Made by a program: the position numbers and the translations under genes. The notes beneath the pieces were generated by a model. It searched no databases, had not been told where the DNA came from, and was given only the letters and a program-made list of their open reading frames with translations. Shown piece after piece: positions 12,349-24,845 of a stretch of DNA of 64,000 bases; position 1 is the stretch's first letter, and each line of letters opens with the position of its first letter. Origin of the DNA: Paragordius varius (taxonomy: Eukaryota > Nematomorpha); the NCBI GenBank assembly GCA_964247055.1, contig OZ176054.1:13206001-13270000 (forward strand). Reading direction: 5' to 3'.

Positions 12349-12779
12349 TTTGAGTCAAGCCCCCAAGTCCAAAATTTTAATTTGAGCACTCTTACTCCCG
12401 GACGCTCAAAAAAAAATTTTGGACTTAGAATATTTTTTAATTTTTTTTTCTCGCCCTTTGGAGGGGGGGGGTCTTATATATATTTATTGATATTTTTTAA
12501 TTTTTTTTCAATAAAAAATCTCAATTAGTACATACACAACAATTTATTGAATAATTTATATAAAAAAATATTAATTTTCTGTGATATTTATTCTTGTCTG
12601 GTTAGGTTATTCTTGATTTGTTTTTCTGTCGTCTTATGTTTTGGTTGTATATTGTATAGTTTTGTGTAGATTTCTAAATTATAAAAAAGAAATAGATAAA
12701 ATTTAATATTTATATTGATTTATATAAATTAAAAAATCTATATAGTCAAAAACGCTTATCCTAATGAATAAAAAATTCA

Positions 12780-15700
12780 GTTTGTGAGTAATAGCGATCA
12801 AAGGAAATCAGCTGTTTTTGCTCGTTTTTAGCCTGATTGTGGTTTATAAAATTAAATTTTTTAAATTGCAAGCGACCCATATTAAAGAACCATAGACCTC
12901 AATTTAAAAATTAAATATTACAAGCATTAGCGCGCTTTTATCCTAATAAATGACAAATATATTAGATGTTTCATATTTTATAAACAAATTTTTGTGGTTT
13001 TAATAAAATCAAGCTTTCTTATAATATTGAGCGCTTTTAATTAAAATTAAACTTTATAATAAAAATGGTATTTTTAAGTTTTTAATACCAATTTGGCGAT
13101 TTTTAAAAATAAAAGGTTTTTATAAAAATTAGCGGTTTATAAAACAAATGGTAATTTGTATCAAAGTTAGTGGTATTTAATAAAAAATAGGAGTTTTTTT
13201 TATAAAATTTAGCGGTTCTTAAAAAGATTAACTGTTTTTTTCTAATAAACCTCCACGGTTTTTTAACAAAAAATAGTTTTTTAAAACATAAAATTCTGGT
13301 CGTTTTTAATATAATTTGGCTGATTTCAAAAACAAATTTTAACAAATCTTTTTATCATTGTGAATAAGACCTTAACCCAAAAAATCAAAAGTTTCTAAGA
13401 TATCAGACGTTTTTGCTCGTTTTTAGCCAAATTGTGGTTTTTAAAAACAAATTTTTGTGGTTTTAGTAAAATTAATTTTTTATGTTAGAAAATAAAACCC
13501 CAAACAACCAATATCTAAAAATATATAGAAATGCGTGGGTCTCGGCCTGCTGCGCAGCCCGAGGAAGTCCTGCGGACTTCTTTAAGATAATGAACCAATT
13601 CCAATCCCTCACCCTAACCCTAGCCCACAAACTCGAAACCCTTAAAGTGCTTTAAACCTAAATAGATAGAAATTTTACAAAACCGTAACAAAAACAGATG
13701 AAAACGAATAATTACCTAATATAATTGCCATATAGAACAGACAGAAAATAAAAGAAAATTGGATTAAATTGCAAAGCTTATTAAGAAAATGCAATTAAAA
13801 AATAAATAAATATGTAGTGTTTTAAAAATCGAGCGGTTTTTAAAAACAAACTTAGCTCTTTTTTCAATAAAATTAGGTGTTTTTATATATGATTAGTTGT
13901 TTTTCAGAAATAAACCTTAGAATTTAGCGGTTTTAAGGTATGACTCAACGGTTTTTTAAGATTTAAGCGCTCTATTTAGCTGTTTCTTTAAAAAACGGTT
14001 TTTGAAAAGGTTATATTAATACACCTTAGAAGTTAGCGATTTTTAATAAAAAAAATATAGGCATTTTATAATAAATCTTGCCACTTTTTTGAAGCGATTT
14101 TTAGAAAAAGATTTATTTTAATTAAATTTACCGGTTTCGCAAAAAACTAAACGGTTTTAAAAAATATTAACGGTTTAGGAAGCAAATCTAGAGGTTTACT
14201 CAAAGTTAGCATTTAATAAAAAAAATAGATTTTATATATATAAAATTTAAAAAGCATTTGTTGTGGCTTTTAAAATATTAGCTGTTTCATAAAAAGATTT
14301 AATTTTTTAATAGTTAACGGTTTTTAAAAAGAATTTAGTGTTGATCAATTTAGCAGTTTTCATAAATAATTTAGCGGTTTTATGATAGATATTTGCGGTT
14401 TTATAAATATTTAGCTGGGTTTATAATGATTAGCTATTTTGTAAGAAACTCTTATTATTTAGCGGTTTAAATAATGATTTTCGGGTTTTTAAAAATATAT
14501 TAGCGTTTTTAAAAAGAATTGTGGATTTAAATAAATATTGGTGGTTAAATTTAGTGGTTTTTCATTATATAATATTTTTTAAAAAACCTCAGCAGTTTTT
14601 TGATAAAAATTATTTTTTTAGATATGCGGTTGTTTAAAACTTTTTTTAATAAAAAATAGGAATTTTTATGATAAATAGAAGAATATTAATAAACATTAGC
14701 GGTTTTTAAAAAAATAGGGTATTTGATATATACTAGTGGGTTATAAAAAGAATTTAGAGGTTTTTATATCAAAGGAGTTTTTATTAAATAAAAAAGATTT
14801 TTAATTAACTTCAGAGGTATAATAAAAATTAGTGTTTTTTAAGCAAAAATTAGCTATATTTTAGTTAATTGGCTGTTTTTCAATAAAATAAAGTGGTTTC
14901 AAAAATCTTTACTGGGGTTTTTAAATAACTACCAAGTCAATAAGCCACCTGTTTTTCCTTAATCAGCCGTTTAAAATGAAAGAGTTTATAATTGATACAA
15001 CCATAGAATCCTCTATTTTAATAAATTTTGTGATTTTCAAAAAGTTTCAGCAATTTCTAGCTAATAATTTTTTAGTATTGATGTTAAATCAAATAAATCA
15101 AATAAAAAATAATTGATTTATAATAAGCTGATTAATTAAAAAAATGATTAATTAAAACAAATGATAACTGAGCTGATTAACAAAACATGTGGCTTAGTTT
15201 TACGTAAAAACTGATTAATAAAATACAAATAAAATTACCAAATTTTAAAGTATTCGATTTTCTTTATCAGTTTTTGGGCAAATAACTGAGGCAAATATCA
15301 TATTCTAAATTAAAAAAGAATGAAAAAATATAAAATTTTTAAAAAAGGTCAATAATGTAAAAATTTATTTATTTTAACCCTTTTGCAGAAAATTTTAGCG
15401 ATTTTCAAAGAATTTTTTCAATTGAATTTAATCAGTATTAAAAGAATATAAGCGGTTTTAAAATAATTTATCAGTATTAAAAGAATATAGCACTTTAGAA
15501 TCAATTTTAACAGTTTAATTTTTTTAGCAGTCAGTTTTAAACAAATTTTTAAGAATTTAATCACTTTTAAAAGAGATTTTGCGGTTTTAAAAAAAGGTTT
15601 TTACGGTTTTAAAAAGAGTTTAAGCGGTTTTTCAAGAAATGTAAGAAAAATTAAAAAGTTTTTCATTAATATTTTTGAATGTATCGTTTTCATATAATAA

Positions 15701-16680
15701 ATAAATTAATAAGAGAAAATAATTGATTACAATGGCTGTTTTATTAAAAATAATTTGTGTAAGTCAACCGCCTTTTTATAAAAAACTAATTTAAAACAAC
15801 CGATATTAAAACAACTGATTAATAGAAACAAATGACTGATAAAAACAACTAAAAAACAGTTGATTAATAAAAACAAAACTTATTAAACAACATAAAACAA
15901 AAAATTAATTACATAATTAACTAATTAAAAACAGCTGATTAAAAACAACGATTATAATCAACTGATTATTTAAAAAAACTGATTAAAACAATTGATTAAT
16001 ATTAAAAAATGATATTAATTAACAACTGATTAACTGGATAAAAATAAATGTTAAATAAAAACAACTGAATAAAAGATACCTGATTAATAAGAAAAAAAAA
16101 CTAATTAAACAATATAAATAAAATAATCAAAATGAATGATTAAAAACAACTGATTATTTAAAACTCTAATTAATTAAATTAACTGCTTGAATAAAACATC
16201 TGATCATTTAAAACAACTGATTAATTAAAACAACTGACTAATTAAAACAGCTGATTATTTAAAAAAACTGATTACTTCAATTAATTAAAACAACTGATCA
16301 AATAAAACAAAGGTTAATTAAAACAAATGATTAATAAAAACCACTGTTTAAACAATAGATTGATAAAAAATAAACACATTAATAGAAAACGCTTGGGTTT
16401 TTAAAAACTAATTAAAAAGAAACAAATAATAATTACCCAAATCCGATATCCAATATTTATTATCAGTTTTTGCGCAAACAAATCAGGACACCAACATATT
16501 CTAAAATAAAAAAGAAAATATATTAAAATAAAATTATAAAAAAGGCATTTATATATAATGTATATAAATAACAGTTGGCATACGCTTGAAAATTTTAAAA
16601 TTTTGTTTTTACAGAATATTTCAAGAAATTTTAGCGCTTTATTAAGAATTTTGCTGCCTTTTTAAAAATTATTTAATTAG
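12780..16680. repeat. Degenerate short-unit repeats flanking the minisatellite
   Basis: The stretch is filled with diverged pieces of the form TTAGCGGTTTTTAAAAA, i.e. old versions of the unit that is homogeneous at 16680-18330. Between about 15100 and 16400 a different degenerate unit dominates, ACAACTGATTAATTAAAA. No gene is seen. Short open frames are products of the repeats. Confidence 0.8.
13530..13645 (+). repeat. Dispersed inverted repeat, left copy
   Basis: This reads ATGCGTGGGTCTCGGCCTGC and contains a small perfect hairpin (AAGTCCTGCGGACTT) and a telomere-like CCCTAACCCTA. The same block in the opposite orientation is at 22312-22428, about 8.7 kb away, and bounds most of the minisatellite region. 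Confidence 0.85.
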
Positions 16681-18960
16681 CGCTTTTTAGAGTGGTTTAA
16701 AAAGTGTTTTTGTGGTTAAGCAAGTGTTTTTGTGGTTTAGAAAGAGTTTTTGTGGTTAAGAAAGTGTTTTTGTGGTTTAGGAAGAGTTTTGTGGTTAAGA
16801 AAGTGTTTTTGTGGTTTAGAAAGAGTTTTTGAGGTTTTAAAAAAGTTTTTACAGTTCAAAAAGAGTTTTTGCGGTTTTAAAAGAGTTTTTACGGTTTTAC
16901 AAAAGTTTTTGCGGTTTTACAAAAGTTTTTGCGGTTTTAAAAGAGTTTTTACGGTTTTACAAGAGTTTTTACGGTTTTACAAAAGTTTTTGCGGTTTAAA
17001 AAGAGTTTTTGCGGTTTTAAAAGAGTTTTTACAGTTTATTTACGGTTTTAAAAGAGTTTTTATGGTTTTAAAAAAGTTTTTATGGTTTTAAAAGAGTTTT
17101 TACAGTTTTAAAAGAGTTTTTGCGGTTTAAAAAGAGTTTTTGCGGTTTAAAAAGAGTTTTTGCGGTTTTTAGGGAGTTTTTGCGGTTTTTAGGGAGTTTT
17201 TGCGGTTTTTAGAGAGTTTTTGCGGTTTTTAGAGAGTTTTTGCGGTTTTTAGAGAGTTTTTGCGGTTTTTAGAGAGTTTTTGCGGTTTTTAGAGAGTTTT
17301 TGCGGTTTTTAGAGAGTTTTTACGGTTTTAAAAGAGTTTTTATGGTTTTAAAAGAGTTTTTATGGTTTTAAAAGAGTTTTTGTGGTTTAAAAAAAGTTTT
17401 TGTGGTTTAAAAAGAGGTTTTGCGGTTTAAAAAGAGTTTTTTCTGCGGTTATAAAAGAGTTTTTTCTGCGGTTATAAAAGAGTTTTTTCTGCGGTTTTAA
17501 AAGAGTTTTTTCTGCGGTTTTAAAAGAGTTTTTACGGTTTTACAAGAGTTTTTACAGTTTATTTACGGTTTAAAAAGAGTTTTTGCGGTTTTAAAAAGAG
17601 TTTCTGTGGTTTTAAAAGAGTTTTTTCTGCGGTTTTAAAAGAGTTTTTTCTGCGGTTTTAAAAGAGTTTTTTCTGCGGTTTTAAAAGAGTTTTTACAGTT
17701 TATTTACGGTTTTAAAAGAGTTTTTATGGTTTAAAAAGAGTTTTTATGGGTTAAAAGAGTTTTTGCGGTTTAAAAAGAGTTTTTACGGTTTTAAAAGAGT
17801 TTTTTCTGCGGTTTTAAAAGAGTTTTTTCTGCGGTTTTAAAAGAGTTTTTTCTGCGGTTTCAAAAGTTTTTTCTGCGGTTTTAAAAGTTTTTTCTGCGGT
17901 TTTAAAAGAGTTTTTGCGGTTTAAAAAGAGTTTTTACGGTTTTTAGAGAGTTTTTACGGTTTTTAGAGAGTTTTTACGGTTTTTAGAGAGTTTTTACGGT
18001 TTTAAAAGAGTTTTTACGGTTTTAAAAGAGTTTTTACGGTTTTAAAAGAGTTTTTACGGTTTTAAAAGAGTTTTTACGGTTTTAAAAGAGTTTTTTCTGC
18101 GGTTATAAAAGAGTTTTTTCTGCGGTTATAAAAGAGTTTTTTCTGCGGTTATAAAAGAGTTTTTTCTGCGGTTTTAAAAGAGTTTTTTCTGCGGTTTTAA
18201 AAGAGTTTTTGCGTTTTAAAAAGAGTTTTTGCGTTTTAAAAAGAGTTTTTGCGTTTTAAAAAGAGTTTTTGCGTTTTAAAAAGAGTTTTTGCGTTTTAAA
18301 AAGAGTTTTTGCGCTTTAAAGAGTTTTTACAGTTTTTAAGGAATTTTAGCAGTTTAAATATAGTTATTGCGGTTTAATAGAGTTACAATTTAAATATAGT
18401 TTTAGACAGTTTTTGAGGAATTTTAGCGGTTTTAAAAGAGTTTTAGTTATTGCGGTTCTAAAGAATTTCAGCAGTTTTTAAGGAATTAGGAGTTTGAAAG
18501 AGTTTTTCCGGTTTAAAAAAGGTTTTTACGGTTTTAAAAAAGTTTTTACGGTTTAAAAATTGTTCTTAAGGTTTAAAAATTGTTGTTAAGGTTTAAAAAG
18601 AGTTGTTAAGGTTTAAAAAGAGTTGTTAAGGTAAAAGAGTTGTTAAGGTTTAAAAAGAGTTTTTATGGTTTAAAAATAGTTTTAGACAGTTTTTGAGGAA
18701 TTTTAGCAGTTTGGTTTTAAAAGAGTTTTTACGGTTTTAAAAGCGTTTTTATGGTTTAAAAAGAGTTTTTACGGTTGTTTTTATTACAGTTTAAAAATAG
18801 TTTTAGACAGTTTTTGAGGAATTTAGCAGTTTTAAAATAGTTTTTACGGTTTTAAAAGAGTTTTTACGGTTTTAAAAGAATTTTTACGTTTTTAAAAGAG
18901 TTTTTACGGTTTAAAAAGAGTTTTTACAGTTTTTGAAGAATTTTAGACAGTTTTTGAGCA
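16680..18960. repeat. Minisatellite, about 20-bp unit
   Basis: More than 100 head-to-tail units with consensus GCGGTTTTAAAAGAGTTTTT. Variants occur in local runs: GCGGTTTTTAGAGAGTTTTT around 17150-17320, a 23-bp CTGCGGTTATAAAAGAG type at 17430-17900 and 18090-18200, and GCGTTTTAAAAAGAGTTTTT at 18205-18310. The plus strand is almost free of C. Units decay gradually on both sides, so the core is the most recently homogenised part. Confidence 0.97.
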
Positions 18961-19850
18961 ATTTTAGACAATTAGGAATTTTAGCAGTTTTTAAAGAATT
19001 TTACTAGTTTTTAAGGAATTTGCAGTTTTTTAAAACAATTTAGCAGTTTTTTGGATAATTTTAGGCGTTTTTAAATAATTTTACAAGTGTTAAACAATTT
19101 TTTCAAGTTTTAAAAGAATTTAAGCAGTTTTTAAAGAATCTTAGCAGATTTTAAAGAAATTTACTAGTTTTTAAGGAATTTACAAATGTTAAACAATTTT
19201 TTGAAGTTTTAAAAGAATTTAAGCAGTTTTTAAAGAGTTTAACGAGTTTTTAATTTTAGCAGCTTTTAAGATAATTTTACTAGTCAAATAATTTTAGCAG
19301 TTTTTAATCAATTTTAAGCGTTTAAAAGAGTTTTTGAGGTTTTCAAAGAATTTTAGAATTTTTAAATAATCTTAGAAGCAGTTTATAAAATTTGTGCGTT
19401 TTTAGATTTTAAGAAGTGTTAAAAAAAATTTGAGGTTTAAATCGAATTTTAGCAGATTTTAAAGAATTTTGCTAGTTTTTAGAGAGTTCTTTAACGAATT
19501 ATAGCAGTTTTAAAATAATTTTTATAAAATAATGGCCTTTTTAGAGAATATTAAAATTTTTTCTCTTTTAGAAATTTTCTAGTAATTTTACTTTTTAAAT
19601 ATAAAAACTGCGCTTTTTTACGAAACATACCTTTTAAGTATTCACAAAAATTAGCCCTATTTAAGAAAACTTTACTGCTTTTTAAGTGAGCGCTTTCAGA
19701 ATTTTAAGAAACATACCGCTTTTTTAATAAATTACAAGATATATTAGCGCTATAAACCATTAAGAAGTTTTAGTGTTTTCTTGATACCGCTTTTTATTAT
19801 TTTTTATTAAAAAATTTTAGTAAATTTTAAAAGTTAGAACTTTTAACACG
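18960..19850. repeat. Decayed right shoulder of the minisatellite
   Basis: Units of the form TTTTAGCAGTTTTTAAAGAA, variable in length and sequence, continue the array and fade out near 19850. Confidence 0.8.
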
Positions 19851-20044
19851 TGTTTAAATACTATATTTTACAACTTGAAGGATTAAAAAGTTTGAATATT
19901 GGAAATGGGTGATATTTTAGATATAAAAATTCATCTCTAATATATTTGAATGTAAAAATATTTTATACAGACTTACTCAATATTTAGTTAAAAACATTTT
20001 ATATTTAAACAACTAATTGAATAAGTAATAAATTTATTTTATTC

Positions 20045-20640
20045 AACACGCATGCACCATAAAAAATATAAACAAGTTCGAGAACAAGTGACCCATTAAT
20101 ACCTTGTAGCAATATATAATTTAATAAATAGACATATATTTGATTCTTTCATAGGATTTAATAATATGTGCTAGCTTTTTATTAAATTTTAACATAAAAA
20201 AATTATCTCAAACTAAATAGAAACATATGTTAAACTTTTTTTGTTAATTTCCTTTGACAAAAAAATAAATATTCAAGATCAAAAGAGCCATTAATACCTT
20301 GTAACAATATATAATTTAAACATTTTTAATTCTTTATTAAGATATCTGCATTGAATTAATTATATTTGCTAGGTTTTTATAAAATTTTAACATAAAGAGA
20401 ATAGACAAACTAAATTGTAACATATGTTAAACTTTTTGTGTTGATTGCCTTTAACAAAAAGATTAAATATTCGAGAACAAAAGGTCTATTCAAACCTTGT
20501 AGCAATATATAATTTAGACATTTATTTGAATTTAATATAGAATATTTGCACTGAATTGAATAATATTTACTAGCTTTTTATAAAAATTTAACAAAAAGAA
20601 ATTATACGACTTAAATAGTAACATATGTTGAACTTTTTGT
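20045..20640. repeat. Tandem repeat, about 190-bp unit, three copies
   Basis: Each unit carries CCTTGTAGCAATATATAATT, a TTTGCTAG(C/G)TTTTTAT segment and ACATATGTTAAACTTTTT. Copies begin near 20060, 20255 and 20460 and differ by scattered changes. Confidence 0.8.
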
Positions 20641-23600
20641 GTTGATTTCCTTTAAAAAATGTATAATTTAACGAGATTAAAAAGCTGAAAATACAAAATA
20701 AGCCATTTATTCCAAAAATACTATTAATTCTAGCGTTCAAAATTTACAGGAGATATTATCGGCCAAAAGCAGAAAGATCAAAAAAATCTTGCTTTAACTT
20801 TAAAATAGAATCAAAATTAGTGCTCTTGACTGTGATTCAAACAGAACCTTAAAGCAATTATAACAATCTATGTTATCATAAAGACAAAACATGCAAAACT
20901 TACCATTGATTAGGCTAAATTGTTTTAGTTTTGCATTTCGGTTGCTCCTCAACATGTCTTCACAAATCATTGTTTTCCATGATTTGTCTCAACACTTTGT
21001 CTCTTTATTTTTGTTTCGTCTAAATAATTAATTAAATTTAATATAATTACCATAATAAAATAATCCATGTTAGCAGCAATACAATGTGCATAGTCGGGAT
21101 AAAAGATAATAGGAAGAGTAGTTAAATCCATTCTAACCAAAGAATGTAATTTACAAAAAAAAATTAAATTAATAAAATAAATATATTTTTTAACGTTTAT
21201 ATAGGGGGGGAAAGCACACGTGTGTTGCTCACCCAATCAAATTAATGTGCGCATTGCGCCTTCTCTCTCCCCTTCTAGAAAAATAGTGCACACGTATTTA
21301 TTCCCTCTCTCTCTTAATTGTTTATTACTATGTTGCGCAAGATTTTACCTCCACGTGCTATTTTTTAGTTCTTATTTAGCATGATGCAATAATAATGGAA
21401 AAAATAAATAAAATAATTACATAAATAAGTAAGTAAATAATTTGAAAATATATTTTAATATCCAAATATAGTATAGGTTATGTTTAATTAAATATTCCGA
21501 ATATTTGTTAATTATATGTTAATTAATTAATACTTAATATGTTAGGTTTTAAATGCTTTAAGATATCTTAAAAATAATTTAGACAAATATAATTATTCAT
21601 AATTCTATATATATTTATCTAATCTTTATATTTATAAATGTGTGTAGATTTCATTGGTAGTATATGTCAAATACGGGATTAATTAGGTTAACCACAATCT
21701 AATTAGTTTTATTTGAATAAAATATTATAAAAATTATATATAAATATATTAACCTGCACAAATTATTGTGGATTAATTGAAAATTATATATGATTTATCA
21801 GACTATTAATTCCTTTCAATTTTGTTTTATAAGGATTAAAAACTGTCTAGGGAAACTAGTTTTAATAACACAAAATAAGTTATAAATATTGATATTGTTT
21901 TAATATTATAAGCCAAAGGTTGACATTTTTCTTATTATAAATGATTCAATCAGATATTCTAGCAGCATAAACTTTATGAGTTGAATATCTTTAATACTAT
22001 ATTAACATTAGTAAGCTAAGTAATCAAATATTTCTAAAATTTATCAATTATTAATTAGGAATATGAAACTCAAACTAAATTTGAAGTACTTCTATCTAAC
22101 TTTTTAAATATTTTAAAAGCTGGATAGGCAAAATGAGATAATGTTGAATAGTTTTATTATTAACTCAACCACGAATTAATATTAGTTCCAGTAGTTTTTG
22201 GAAAAAGCTAATTAATATTCTTATCTGGATAGCTCTTTCAACAATCATTCATTATTATATTCTAAATTGTAAATCTAACCAAAACTTCAATTATTTTATA
22301 CAGATTTAATTTTAGGGTTTTCGAGTTTGTGGGCTAGGGTTAGGGTGAAGGATTGGAGTTGGTTCATTTTCTTAAAGAAGTCCGCAGGACTTCCTCGGAC
22401 TGCGAAGCAGGCCGAGACCCACGCATTCCTTTTTGAAATATTTTTCTAAAAATATTTTTATTATTAAAATATAATTTTACAAAACTTTTTATATTATAAA
22501 TTTCGTATAGATATTTTAATGACTCACGTAGAAATATTTAACACTTAAGTTAATTATTCAAGTGATAATTACAGAGCTGTGCTAGTTTCAGTAAAGATTA
22601 ACATTGGATAAAAAAATATTTCTGTAAGAACTTATACTTATATACTTGTTTAAATATTATATAGTTATTTATCGATAATATATCTATTAGAAAGTTATTC
22701 TTATTAATCTAATGTGTGATTAATGCTCAAGGATAAACTATTCAATAAATTTATTGCATACAAATCCCTATCTGTAATCAGAGATACTTCTAATAGTATG
22801 TTTATTACAAATTAGACTTAACACGTTTTAAAGTCTGATTTTATTAGGAATATTTATTGTTTAATTGAAAACTTATTATAACTTAAACATATATTTATGG
22901 CATACTTTAAAACTTTAAATTTAATGATTAGACATAATATATCAAAATAAACGTAAAATTTAACAATTAAAATAAAGATAATATCCATGTTAAAAGACTA
23001 TCACTTCAGTGCTAATATTTGATTTGAACGATTCAATATTATATTTATATTATAGTGTTTATAACCAATATATCCCAATATTTAAAAATATAAAGAATTT
23101 CAATTATTATATCGTATAATGCGGGTTATAGGTACTTTAAGGTTTTAGGTATTATGAGCAAGGGTTAGGGATGTTTAATTTGCTTAAAGAAGTCCGTATG
23201 CTCTTTGTTTAATGTAAAGTTGTAATAAAATTTGTTCTGATAGATGAGCATTGGTTATAATTCTAAGCAAAGTTATATTTTATAAATAATACATCCTATA
23301 TTGATATTATAAATTAGTTTTTTTGCTTAAATATGTTAGAAATTATTGATAACTATAAAACATTTTAGCATGTATTTTTTGTAATTGACTTTATATACCA
23401 TCGCATCTAAAATATATATTTAATACCAGGATGTAGTAAATGACCAATATGCCAATTAGACCACTTATGATTTTAAATTGGAAAATAGGTCTAAATAAAA
23501 TAAATGTATTTTAATAAATTCTAACTCTAATATAAGTATATACTGATCAAAATGTAAAAAATATTTATCACTCAATAATATATAATAAAATATATTTATT

Positions 23601-24845
23601 ACCTTTTATAGTATTCAATCATAAAAATTTACATAATTTTTTAGACTCCTCTTTGCCTAATACTAATATTGCGATTCTACAATGTTTATTTGATTATTTA
23701 ATTTAATAAAATTTATTTAAATATACAGGAAATATATAAAAGTTCCACAACAAAACCACCTATGAATTTAAATTTTGTATAAATACTCAATAAAAATTTT
23801 TTATCAATTTATAAAATAGCAAATAATATAAAAGGATAGTCAAAGATTTTAGGCTTATGTTGAAAGATTAGAAATAGGTCGTATCTTAAGATGTCGGCAC
23901 ATTGCCTTATGGCACGCTTCCACAGATTATCTCTCAAAATTTTCAATCTTGGTTTTATTTACAAAATATAAATATCTAGATTCTGGATTGAAAAGTGCTT
24001 TTGAAAGCTGGTATTATATAGTCAAAGTATATAACTAATGACACTAAAATATTTTAATATATATGTGCATACGATATTTGCCTAAAATATATATTTTTTT
24101 AAGTCTTGGCTTACAAATCAGTTTAATTTACCAAATAATTAATTATGTTTTTAATTTTAATTCAGCTCTATATCATAAAGCAAATTATTAGGATATATTA
24201 AATTAATTTTAAAATTAAGGTAGTAATATCTGAAATAAATACACAATATAAAAAAATTACATCTAAGAATTTACTTAATTTTCCATTTTAATTTAGTTAT
24301 TTTAAAAATATATTCAATTTTTTATCAAGAGACACGTTACTCTATCAACTATCATACTTTCTGTGGTAATAAAACTAATCTTTCGCTTAAATTTATTTAA
24401 AATTTTCCATATAATATCTTATTTCGTTTATATCAGGTGGAACTCACACATGCATAAATTCAAACATTTTTAATGCAAGCCACACTTCTTTTTGCCAATC
24501 ACCTTTACTCGCGGAATTTTTAATTACATCTCATTTATTTATCAATAGTTCCCAAATATTAACAAATTAACATTTATATTTATGAAAAATTCAAATTTGT
24601 ATAATGATGAGGAAAATAAAAGAAGAATGGTAATCATTATTCCTATGTTTATTAATATTAAAAAATAACTTTATCAACATATATTATAACTAATTCGTTT
24701 CTTTGCAATGTTCAAATTGCTTGTTTATATTTTCTAATATACTTACTGCAATTAATAATTACCAATTAATTGATAAATTTACATTGTAATATTTTTACAG
24801 GTTCAAGGGCTTTTAATTGCATTACATTTTAATTATATTTAACAG
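20640..24845. other. Gene-free AT-rich spacer with dispersed repeat copies
   Basis: I see no exon. It contains the right inverted repeat (22312-22428) and a shortened third copy of it near 23150-23205 (AAGGGTTAGGG..AAAGAAGTCCG). A slightly G+C-richer patch at 21200-21350 has CACACGTGTG and GTGCACACGT but no clear feature. The duplicated NUP98 segment starts abruptly at about 24844. Confidence 0.5.
22312..22428 (-). repeat. Dispersed inverted repeat, right copy
   Basis: Reverse complement of 13530-13645 with few differences, including the hairpin AAGTCCGCAGGACTT and the telomere-like TAGGGTTAGGG. Confidence 0.85.

Noticed and set aside
13600-13625. Telomere-like CCCTAACCCTA, suggesting a chromosome end
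   Set aside because: Only two imperfect units inside a dispersed repeat, with unique sequence on both sides.
16750-17091. 113-codon open frame with repeated VLKKFLRFYKSF-like residues
   Set aside because: It is the 20-bp minisatellite read in one frame; unit length changes break it repeatedly.
16680-18330. Regular spacing suggesting a CRISPR array
   Set aside because: Units are directly tandem with no unique spacers, in a eukaryotic context.
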